From an uncultured Clostridia bacterium (GTDB taxonomy: Bacteria > Bacillota > Clostridia > UBA1381), in contig CAKSGG010000019.1 in NCBI GenBank assembly GCA_934454215.1, positions 1 through 31,619 on the forward strand: a DNA stretch of 31,619 nt, read 5' to 3'. Positions 1-6,517 of this stretch are shown here, in pieces (positions within the stretch are counted from its first letter, which is position 1; every line of letters starts with the position of its first letter). The position numbers and the translations under genes are program-made. The notes under the pieces were generated by a model. The model searched no databases and was not told where the DNA came from. It worked only from the letters and a program-made list of their open reading frames with translations.

Positions 1-126
1 GTTTGTTTTTCTGAGCTGCGGACTCTGCCTGCCGCTTATGCTGATTCTGCCGACAAGCTCACATATATCAGCAATATTCGCTATCATTCTCTCCGTTATT
101 TCAAACGGCGGTTTTTTATTTTTCAA
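1..126 (-). CDS. Fic-family protein, N-terminal fragment (runs off left edge)
   Basis: Only the first 42 codons are in the window; the rest lies beyond the left edge. The frame is open from a TTG start at 126-124, preceded by a GAGGTG ribosome binding site at 132-137. The fragment begins MKNKKPPFEIT and continues with an I-x-DICELVGRIS-like stretch and SGRQSPQLRKTN. This matches what I know of the N-terminus of stand-alone Fic proteins (PPFEIT... followed by an E-x-x-G-R helix), which transfer AMP or related groups to target proteins. The catalytic HPFxxGNGR motif is outside the window, so activity cannot be judged. There is no in-frame ATG near the ribosome binding site, so the TTG start is preferred. 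It lies about 140 bp beyond the toxin-antitoxin operon, behind that operon's terminator, so it probably has its own promoter. The family call rests on a short fragment and is moderate. Confidence 0.6.
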   Translation of the reverse strand, partial: MKNKKPPFEITERMIANIADICELVGRISISGRQSPQLRKTN

Positions 127-225
127 ACTGTTCACCTCATAACTTCAGTATATCACATCACATTTCATAAATCAAGTCATAAATCAATCATTTGTGCATT
201 ATGACAGATGAGTTGGCTGATGCAT

Positions 226-259
226 AAAAAAGACAGACTCACTGTTTTGAAAGCCTGTC
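226..259 (-). terminator. Rho-independent terminator of the toxin-antitoxin operon
   Basis: On the minus strand an 8-bp stem (GACAGGCT paired with AGTCTGTC, one G-T pair) with a 12-nt loop is followed by six T residues. It starts about 10 nt after the toxin stop codon, where the operon should end. Confidence 0.8.
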
Positions 260-268
260 ATTTAAAAT

Positions 269-544
269 TTAGCGTATTTGTTCATAATGAGACCACATAG
301 AAAGGATTTTTACCGTCTTTTCTTCTTCCGAGATTTCGTAGACCAACCTATGCTGAATATTAATTCCTCTGAAATATGCACCGTCAAGATTACTAAGCAG
401 TTTTTCATGAGACGGCGGAGTTTTAAAAGGGTTTTCCTTAATAATTTCAATTAATGCACGTGCTTTGCCGCCTGAATGAGCTGCTTTCAGCTTTGGAATA
501 TCCTTTACCGCGTCTTTTGTATAAACGATTTTGTATGCTACCAT
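269..544 (-). CDS. YoeB/Txe-type mRNA-interferase toxin
   Basis: This 91-residue protein fits the RelE-fold YoeB/Txe toxins, which associate with the ribosome A site and cut mRNA during translation. Visible family features are the N-terminal K-I-x-Y-T-K-D-A-x-K-D strand-helix start, a Glu in the S-H-E-K-L-L segment at the place of the YoeB catalytic Glu, the highly typical Q-H-R-L-V-Y-E-I strand carrying the catalytic Arg, and the C-terminal S-H-Y that supplies the catalytic His-Tyr. Four residues (EQIR) follow the His-Tyr pair; in classic YoeB the chain ends there. The start codon overlaps the antitoxin gene by 7 bp, the usual translational coupling for such pairs. All expected catalytic positions are present, so the toxin is likely active. 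It could equally be named Txe; the subfamily name is the less certain part. Confidence 0.88.
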   Translation of the reverse strand: MVAYKIVYTKDAVKDIPKLKAAHSGGKARALIEIIKENPFKTPPSHEKLLSNLDGAYFRGINIQHRLVYEISEEEKTVKILSMWSHYEQIR

Positions 545-786
545 TCCACTTCATCCTCCGGCACGCACTCATTTGCAGACGTCTGCATTCCTTTTAAAAT
601 TTGCTTGTGCAGTTCCGGGTTATTGTATATTTCAAATGTTGCCATAACGTTATTGTAGTCCTCCTCGCTCATGACAACAGCATTTCCTTCTTTTGTGCTG
701 ATATTTAACGGCTCGTTAAATTTAATGGTCTGTTCCAGCATAGAAAATATATTTTTTCTAAAATTTGTGATACTGGTGTTCAACAT
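538..786 (-). CDS. Phd/YefM-type antitoxin
   Basis: This 82-residue protein is the antitoxin partner of the YoeB-like toxin immediately downstream (7-bp overlap). The N-terminal half has the Phd/YefM fold signature: M-L-N-T-S-I-T-N-F-R-K-N dimerisation/DNA-binding start, an E-P-L-N-I-S-T-K-E-G-N strand pair, and V-V-M-S-E-E-D-Y-N, equivalent to the V-x-S-x-x-D/E-Y/W box of the family. The C-terminal acidic tail (residues about 60-82) would wrap around and neutralise the toxin. Family members repress their own promoter through the N-terminal half, and a palindrome containing TGTACA lies in this gene's promoter (803-822). The start is set by an AGGAGG-type ribosome binding site at 795-800. The gene order antitoxin-toxin is standard. 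Confidence 0.88.
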   Translation of the reverse strand: MLNTSITNFRKNIFSMLEQTIKFNEPLNISTKEGNAVVMSEEDYNNVMATFEIYNNPELHKQILKGMQTSANECVPEDEVEW

Positions 787-802
787 ATCAATCGCCTCCT
801 AT

Positions 803-822
803 ATGTACATTATGACGTACAT
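803..822 (-). promoter_or_regulatory. Putative YefM-type operator palindrome
   Basis: ATGTAC (803-808) and GTACAT (817-822) form an inverted repeat with an 8-bp spacer that straddles the -10 element of the toxin-antitoxin promoter. One arm contains a perfect TGTACA (804-809) and the other CGTACA (816-821). TGTACA hexamers are the known core of YefM operators in E. coli; autorepression here is inferred from position and sequence. Confidence 0.65.
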
Positions 823-837
823 ACCCTAAATTGTCAA
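809..837 (-). promoter_or_regulatory. Sigma-A promoter of the toxin-antitoxin operon
   Basis: Minus-strand TTGACA (832-837) and CATAAT (809-814) are separated by exactly 17 bp, about 23 bp upstream of the antitoxin start codon. The near-consensus elements suggest strong transcription held down by the overlapping operator. Confidence 0.8.
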
Positions 838-904
838 TACTTATTTATTATTTTATAGCTTTTTTACTTTGTTATTTACTATTATTTTTGGTTTTTGAGC
901 CAAT

Positions 905-1051
905 TCAAATATATATCATACCCATGAGGAGGGAATTTATGTTTATATGCTCGGCTATCTTAATGGCTTGCTCGGAATCTTCTCCAAACGTCAGCACAAA
1001 CTGTGGTGTGGCAATTGCAGTTAATTTATCGAATACTTCAATTTCATTCAT
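905..1051 (-). CDS. Small orphan ORF, 48 residues, unknown function
   Basis: An ATG-initiated frame of 48 codons begins MNEIEVFDKL and contains the segment PQFVLTFGEDSEQ. I do not recognise it. Support for real translation is a good ribosome binding site (GGAGGT at 1059-1064, 7 nt before the ATG) and a possible promoter further upstream (TTGACT at 1095-1100 with a TATTTA-like -10 about 18 bp later). It ends about 120 bp before the antitoxin start and is read in the same direction. It has no signal peptide or membrane segment. It could be a genuine small protein, or the surviving 5' part of a longer gene broken by the mobile-DNA activity nearby. An opposite-strand frame at 831-1073 is less convincing. 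Confidence 0.35.
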   Translation of the reverse strand: MNEIEVFDKLTAIATPQFVLTFGEDSEQAIKIAEHININSLLMGMIYI

Positions 1052-1114
1052 TTGCTGTACCTCCGGTATATAAATATCTATACGGGTATTTTATAGTCAA
1101 TCGGATAAAATATA

Positions 1115-1155
1115 AATAAACCCACGTTCAAGTTCTGACTGTGGGTCTAAAAAAT
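1115..1155 (-). terminator. Possible weak hairpin terminator
   Basis: ACCCAC (1120-1125) and GTGGGT (1141-1146) form a 6-bp stem with a 15-nt loop. On the minus strand it is followed by a broken T tract (TTTATTTATATTTT). It sits next to the 3' edge of the group II intron. The stem is short, so the call is tentative. Confidence 0.3.
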
Positions 1156-1169
1156 ATTTTCGATAAAGG

Positions 1170-1807
1170 ATCGAGTAGGGCGAAATTAATCGCCCTCTCA
1201 CACCACCGTACATGCCGTTCAACATACGGCGGTTCAATTCAAAATTAAATCTGCCTTTGTGGGTAGTAAGGTATACTGATTAAGCCTCGATTAAGTATCT
1301 TTTCAAGCATTTCTGGAATATTCCGTTTCTTCTCATTTCCGCTTTCAAACAATTTGCCATATGTTTGTTACGCTTCCCTCAAATACGCTTCGGTTTCACA
1401 TCTTGTCAAGCCATTGTTTGAAACATACATTTCAAATTGACGCTTTGAACTATTCAGTCCTTCCCGAAAAGTTTTTTTCAGTACTATGACCTCTGCTGAC
1501 TTCTCATAGTTCGTTGTTGCTACAGATTTCTCTGCCTATGAAACCTCACGGGATAAACCAATACTCTTTCCTCGTCTACACTCTTAACCTACGCATTTTG
1601 GTTACGGTTACCTTTTGAACTTCGTTGCTTTTGGTCAACTTATCCGCCAAATACATCTTAATATTAAGTTTCTGCCCGTAGGGCTACGATTTCGCTATTG
1701 CTTCGTCTCTCCCACACCCCACGATGTGAAACTTGCAATCCACTTTAACGTTCGTCGGTAACTACGCTTCAGTGGACTTTCACCACAGAGCATTGGTATG
1801 TCCATCA
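1170..1807 (-). mobile_element. Degenerate group II intron lacking its reverse transcriptase
   Basis: Read on the minus strand, the right part contains a segment resembling the conserved GTGGTGAAAGTCCAC region of domain I (about 1768-1788) and a GAAGTCAGCAGAGGTCATAG stretch typical of the region before the intron ORF (about 1485-1508). The 3' end has a domain-V-like hairpin at 1202-1234 (AACCGCCGTATG, GAAC loop region, TGTACGGTGGT) and a domain-VI stem (GGGCGA with TCGCCC) ending in CTACTCGAT, i.e. the canonical AY end, at 1170. Between them the reverse-transcriptase ORF is essentially gone. A short frame contains PEMLEKILNR (codons 1287-1316), resembling an RT N-terminus, but stops at 1245. 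A clear GTGYG 5' end is not seen before the terminator at 1814-1849, so the 5' boundary is uncertain and the element may be 5'-truncated. It could be mobilised only in trans, if at all. Confidence 0.68.
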
Positions 1808-1813
1808 TACCCC

Positions 1814-1849
1814 AAAAAATGTCTGCATTACCGCTACAGACGTTTTTTT
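1814..1849 (-). terminator. Terminator of the main glycan operon (bidirectional shape)
   Basis: GTCTG (1821-1825) pairs with CAGAC (1837-1841), and the stem is extended by flanking A6/T7 tracts on either side. It therefore looks like a terminator on both strands. It lies about 80 bp past the GH172 stop codon, at the end of the leftward operon, and abuts the group II intron remnant. Confidence 0.72.
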
Positions 1850-1928
1850 AGGATGAAACCACAATTAATGTTTTTCAGACAATTTATCCGAGTTCATTCT
1901 ATTAAAAATCACATAAATCGCATTTATT

Positions 1929-3029
1929 TTATATATTTTCCCTATAATCCGCATCGGGCAGTTTAGGAAATATATTATGCGGCTCTGTCTGATACCAAAT
2001 TGCTGTCGAAGCCAAATCGTCTTGCAGCTGAAGAAATCTCCGCTTTTTTCCTCCGGAACACCGCCAGCCCAATGCCTGAATTGTAGCTTTAAAATTTTTA
2101 TCAAAAAAAATCGGATCCATAATATGCCACCTGTATAAGCCGTGCCTTTGGCAAGCGCTGTAGTACCCGTCAGGCTTTATTATTTGCGGATATCCCATAA
2201 ACGGCGTTGAATAATTTACATACCCGTTTTGTTCATTATTTGAAAAACACCAGGCACCTCCGAAATAATCTTCGGTACCCGTGCCGCAGTATGTAGGATA
2301 AATATCATCATCTATATAAAATTTAACTTCTCCTTCTCCCCACCATTCATTATTATGCTGTCCCCATGCAATATAAACTCCGGTAAATCTGCCCTTACCT
2401 ATACAATTATCCAGTATAGTATATTCTTCGCCGTACGGCAGCGGATTTTGCCTGCGCCATTGAGCGTGAAAATATAAAGAATTGTCTGGAATATCAGTCA
2501 AAACGTAATCAATCTGATAAAAGAAATATTCTATCACTTCCGTACTTTGATTTTCAATTGTAATTCTTGCCGATTTTTTAAAAGGCATCGGCCAAAAGCT
2601 GTTAAACCCTCTTTTCGGATTAACACAAATCGGCATCGAATTTACGTTTACAGGGACAGAAAATCCATTACAAAAGAAATCTCCGAGCGGAACTTCAACC
2701 GATGGATTTTCTTCGTCATCCCAATAAATTCTTAAAATCTGTTCTCTCAGATAAGGTCCGTATTGCTCCTCCATCCCGGCAAACCACATATGAGTTATTA
2801 TTCCGCTGCCATTAATCTGAGCAACGGTTAAAGTCTGACCGGCTTTAAGATTGCGATAGGCAGGGCTGGCTTTCCAGCCCTTACCTAACATACGTGACGG
2901 AAAATCATTGTCCGGCACCGCTTTTGCACCTCCGCCTTTTTCTCCGGTCGGATTTTCGGCAGAAACAGAACGAGTCTTAGCATTTCTGTTTAAAAATATA
3001 TTGCTTAAATCAAATCCGTAAAAGCTCAT
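1929..3029 (-). CDS. GH172-type (DUF2961) glycoside hydrolase, cytoplasmic
   Basis: This 366-residue protein is a DUF2961/GH172 member. Characterised members act on fructofuranosyl or arabinofuranosyl linkages (difructose-dianhydride I synthase/hydrolase and alpha-arabinofuranosidases). Signatures seen are N-G-S-G-I-I-T-H-M-W near residue 73, the Y-W-D-D-E-E-N-P-S-V-E-V-P-L-G-D-F-F strand (102-119), W-W-G-E-G-E-V-K-F-Y (229-238) and G-T-G-T-E-D-Y-F (249-256). Glu232 and Glu253 are 21 residues apart, the same spacing as the two catalytic glutamates I recall for the founding enzyme, so the active site looks intact. There is no signal peptide, so it should act on imported oligosaccharides. Its ATG overlaps the stop codon of the upstream gene (ATGA, 4 bp), implying translational coupling; it is the last gene of the operon. 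The substrate is not deducible; an arabinofuranose-type residue would be the default guess. Confidence 0.85.
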   Translation of the reverse strand: MSFYGFDLSNIFLNRNAKTRSVSAENPTGEKGGGAKAVPDNDFPSRMLGKGWKASPAYRNLKAGQTLTVAQINGSGIITHMWFAGMEEQYGPYLREQILRIYWDDEENPSVEVPLGDFFCNGFSVPVNVNSMPICVNPKRGFNSFWPMPFKKSARITIENQSTEVIEYFFYQIDYVLTDIPDNSLYFHAQWRRQNPLPYGEEYTILDNCIGKGRFTGVYIAWGQHNNEWWGEGEVKFYIDDDIYPTYCGTGTEDYFGGAWCFSNNEQNGYVNYSTPFMGYPQIIKPDGYYSACQRHGLYRWHIMDPIFFDKNFKATIQALGWRCSGGKKRRFLQLQDDLASTAIWYQTEPHNIFPKLPDADYRENI

Positions 3030-6000
3030 TTTACAGGCACCATATTATCATCCCAAAGGAACGCTTTCACCTTATTTCCGATGCCCGCATTTGTTGAAAG
3101 CTCCTCTTGAGAAGCTGCAGAGAGGTCTATATTTTTAAGTTCGGCATTTATTAAAGCTCCGTCAGCATTATAAACAGCAAGGTATAACTTTTTATTTCCA
3201 CCGGGAACGCTGCCGAATACATTTACCTTAGCAGTTGTGCTGCCGTTCGACGTTTCAATTTCATTGCCGCTGTCATCTAAAACCCTAAGCATAACATTTG
3301 ACTCCGCATAGCTTCTTTCTTCAACAAGTGTTGCACTTGCGCCCTCAATAACAATTGCTTTTCCCGTGCAGCCGGAAAGCTTAAATGCCACTTCAATCTG
3401 ACCGTTTTCGTCAACTTCAACATCATCGCTGCCAATCTGAGATTTTACATAATCTGTAATGTCAACATAATTTTCCGTGCCCTTAATTAATGTAGGAGCG
3501 GCAATTAAATTATCTATGCCATATAGCTCTCTGTCTATCGCTTCCTGATAATTTATTGTTTCATCAATATACGCAATCATATAATTCGGTATTGCATGAA
3601 TTTCTATCGACGACGCTTCATCTCCGTCTGAAGCTGTTCTCTTAAGGTTTAAGCTGTATTTTATATCTTTTCCGTCAAAAGCATTGGGATCTGCCTTAAA
3701 TACAATATATCCGTGACGGTCATTGGCAGTATCGCCCTTAGGATCAATAACTATATTTGTTTTCCACGATCCGCCTCTTCCCTTTCTTACAGCAGCATAT
3801 GCGTGTGAAGAGAAAGAAACCAAATCTTTTTCTTCAGCCTGCGGTATAAGTATTGTAAAATTCTTAGTCAGCTTATCACTGCCTTTTGAAATAACAGCCG
3901 TTATGTCAACAACGGTATCCTTATCCAGTCTTGTAACCGTACCGTCAGACGATAATATTTCCGGATGATTTGATGTCCATGAAATATTTGATCCGTTTAT
4001 ACCACTGTCAACCATTTCATCAATTTTAGACTCTATTCTTATACCCGATATATCAAGAGCCTTTGCATCTTCGTCAACAGCCTGAGCGTCATCAAGCTTC
4101 GGTGAAACCGAAATATTATAACTTTTGTTGAGAACTGCATTACCCGATGCGTCTATCAAAACTGCACGAAGCGTTGTTGATGCAAAGCCTGCTCCCGCCT
4201 CCGGCTTTGTTACAATACCGTCATTTGTTATAATTGCTTCATCTTCCGATTTCCAAATAAGCGTATAACCATCTATTGAGGGAAGCGTGATATTATCGTT
4301 TGCAATATATTTATCATCTGATTTAACGAAAGCGCTGCTCATTGCCGCATCCATAAGTGCTTCCGCAGCGTTTACAGACGCATTGCTTGCATATACTTTA
4401 AAATTATCAAACACGATCGAACCTGCTCCAGAATCAAAGCCCATAACAAGCTTCGACGGAACATAGTTTTGATAAGGTGCATCATTTATAACCAAGCTGT
4501 AGTCATAGTCAGTTGATTTTTTTACAAAAAATCTTGCTGTTTTGTCCTGATTATCTATCTCCAATGCAACATCATACCATTTATTGTCATCAATTATATA
4601 TGCTTTGTTCGTTGCCCCCTGATAAAGAAATTCATTGGTACCTTTATATAATCCTTCCAAAAGATTTACTATTTGATGACCGCCTCTCGGCGTAACATCT
4701 CTGCCGTCGCGCAGATAAATGTTTGCAATAGGATTTCCCTCTGTTTTTGTTGAATATGTAATATAAGTTTTATTATATTTTGTTGCACCGTCAAAGAAAA
4801 GGACTGCATATTCACCGGCATTTAATCTTAAAACGCTGTTAGCGTTTTCGGCGCTTTCAACTGAAACACCAAACGTATCTGCAGCATTTCTTCTGTTCCA
4901 CATATTTCCTTCAGCAACCGCTGTTTCAGGCAAGCTGCCGCTATTCGTGCTTTCAAAGTCTTCTTCTACAAATGCACTGCCGTTAATTTTTGCCGGAACT
5001 GAAACATCAAAATTCTTTGAAAGTGAGCCATCCTGAGTTTTAACCGTTGCCGTCAGCTTTGCTTTAGCCGGCAAAAATCCCGGGACAACATAAGCCTTAG
5101 TACCATTTATAAAAACTGCATTTTCATTATCGCTTGTCCATTCAAAAGCTACATCTCCCGACTTTTGAGGAAGCTCAAAAGCAGCTTCAAAAGAGCTTGG
5201 GATTGTTAAATTTTCGAGAGCCTTTGCTTCGTCCGTACCCTCCGCCTTGTCAGAAAGAACTGTCAGTGTATATTCTTTTGCGGATACCATACCGCAATCG
5301 TTCAACAAACCGTAAAGCTGAACTTCTTCACTTGTTCCGCAAACATTTTCTCTGTGTACACTGCCGTCCGGAGAAACTATTTCGGGATTTGATGAAATCC
5401 ATGTAATACCGCTGACCGAAGGAACGGTAATATCATCCTTAACAGCATCCGGATTTTCGGTTCCGAGCCCTGTGTCCTTCAATACCTCTTCGGCGTCCTT
5501 AGGACAAATATAGTATTTAACGTTATCAAGCCAAAGCTCACCGCTTGTATTCCCGTCCAATCCGAAAGCAAGATGCTTTACGGCTGCCGCACCCGTTGCC
5601 CTTAAAGCAAAATTTTCCGCAACCTTGTTATCATCTACATAAGCATCAAACACGCCACTTGCGGAGGTTATGTCAAACTTTATATTTTGCCATATCTGAT
5701 TGTCGGATGAAACCTTTGCGGTTTGCGATCCTGCCGGCTCTTTAATTTGAATACCGCTTGCGCCTCCGATATATGCAGCTGCATATGCCGAATATTTGCC
5801 TATTGTATTTCCGGCAGAACCGCAAAGCCAGTAGTTTGCAAAAATATTCTTACCAGCTGAATTAGCCGGCTGGTTTTGTACGCGCACATCTGCTTCATAA
5901 ATAATCCTCGAATTGCTCGGCAATTCCGTATTAATATGTATATAACTTTTATTTGCGCCGTTTACCGAATTGTCTGTTCTTTTAATCATATAAACATGAT

Positions 6001-6478
6001 TATCGTTCATATCGGACGCAATGCCCATATAATTTGCGCCGTTTTCATCGCTCGTGTTCGGCATTTGCGCAGCATCGGCTCTCCAGACTTCCGAATCAAG
6101 AGTTTCATTTTCCTGTAATTCAAAATCTTCCTCAAAAAGCGGTGTCCCCGTATATTCAAAGGCAGCTACATTAACATTAAATCTCTTCTCATCATCGTCC
6201 GTTTTTGCCGTGAGCTTTGTTTGCTTTTTCGCTAATCCCGGCAGAACATATGCAGTCCCTTCGGAAATAAAAATTACAGATGTGTCTTCGGATTTCCATG
6301 TAATTGCTTTCCCGTCTGCCGTTTCTGTCGGAAGCTGTATGTTTTCCGAGTACTCATTTTCAAGAACAATATCATCCAAAGACACAGCATTATTGTCCGC
6401 AAAAACATTTACCGCAGACAAAGAAAACAGCATTTGAGATGACAAAATCAACGATATGACTTTTTTCGTATTTTTCAT
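3026..6478 (-). CDS. Secreted Ig-like/laminin-G-like multidomain protein
   Basis: An 1150-residue exported protein with signal peptide (KK, hydrophobic core, cleavage near VFA-DN, residue 27). Domain reading: atrophied-bacterial-Ig-like repeats of about 75-90 residues with the W-x-S-x-x-x-x-x-I/V core (ITWKSEDTSV at 59-68, ITWISSNPEI at 358-367, FEWTSDNENA at 446-455, LIWKSEDEAI at 740-749, ISWTSNHPEI at 832-841); concanavalin-A/LamG-like jelly rolls at about 115-325 and 505-695; a CBM96/DNRLRE-like region at about 890-1050 (ending V-D-I-T-D-Y-V-K); and a C-terminal beta module (1058-1150, K-A-F-L-W-D-D-N-M at the end). No SLH, LPXTG or catalytic motif is seen, so it may be a released glycan-binding protein or stick via its beta domains. 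The first roughly 340 residues are clearly paralogous to the SLH-anchored protein at 12644-16864. It begins 39 bp after the ADP-ribosylglycohydrolase-like gene, with a GGAGG ribosome binding site at 6486-6490. Function is unknown. Confidence 0.75.
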   Translation of the reverse strand: MKNTKKVISLILSSQMLFSLSAVNVFADNNAVSLDDIVLENEYSENIQLPTETADGKAITWKSEDTSVIFISEGTAYVLPGLAKKQTKLTAKTDDDEKRFNVNVAAFEYTGTPLFEEDFELQENETLDSEVWRADAAQMPNTSDENGANYMGIASDMNDNHVYMIKRTDNSVNGANKSYIHINTELPSNSRIIYEADVRVQNQPANSAGKNIFANYWLCGSAGNTIGKYSAYAAAYIGGASGIQIKEPAGSQTAKVSSDNQIWQNIKFDITSASGVFDAYVDDNKVAENFALRATGAAAVKHLAFGLDGNTSGELWLDNVKYYICPKDAEEVLKDTGLGTENPDAVKDDITVPSVSGITWISSNPEIVSPDGSVHRENVCGTSEEVQLYGLLNDCGMVSAKEYTLTVLSDKAEGTDEAKALENLTIPSSFEAAFELPQKSGDVAFEWTSDNENAVFINGTKAYVVPGFLPAKAKLTATVKTQDGSLSKNFDVSVPAKINGSAFVEEDFESTNSGSLPETAVAEGNMWNRRNAADTFGVSVESAENANSVLRLNAGEYAVLFFDGATKYNKTYITYSTKTEGNPIANIYLRDGRDVTPRGGHQIVNLLEGLYKGTNEFLYQGATNKAYIIDDNKWYDVALEIDNQDKTARFFVKKSTDYDYSLVINDAPYQNYVPSKLVMGFDSGAGSIVFDNFKVYASNASVNAAEALMDAAMSSAFVKSDDKYIANDNITLPSIDGYTLIWKSEDEAIITNDGIVTKPEAGAGFASTTLRAVLIDASGNAVLNKSYNISVSPKLDDAQAVDEDAKALDISGIRIESKIDEMVDSGINGSNISWTSNHPEILSSDGTVTRLDKDTVVDITAVISKGSDKLTKNFTILIPQAEEKDLVSFSSHAYAAVRKGRGGSWKTNIVIDPKGDTANDRHGYIVFKADPNAFDGKDIKYSLNLKRTASDGDEASSIEIHAIPNYMIAYIDETINYQEAIDRELYGIDNLIAAPTLIKGTENYVDITDYVKSQIGSDDVEVDENGQIEVAFKLSGCTGKAIVIEGASATLVEERSYAESNVMLRVLDDSGNEIETSNGSTTAKVNVFGSVPGGNKKLYLAVYNADGALINAELKNIDLSAASQEELSTNAGIGNKVKAFLWDDNMVPVK

Positions 6479-6517
6479 TACTATTCCTCCATTTTTATCT
6501 TATTAGTGTTTGTGGTT

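Noticed and set aside
831..1073. Plus-strand ORF of 80 residues rich in hydrophobic residues
   Set aside because: It has no ribosome binding site, starts inside the toxin-antitoxin promoter, and overlaps the better-supported 48-codon minus-strand ORF.
1733..1966. Plus-strand ORF of 77 residues
   Set aside because: It runs antisense through the group II intron remnant and the operon terminator, and resembles no family.
6054..6437. Plus-strand ORF of 127 residues, longest of many antisense readings inside the surface-protein genes
   Set aside because: It lies wholly within a strongly supported minus-strand gene with a signal peptide and repeated domains; the antisense reading is compositional.
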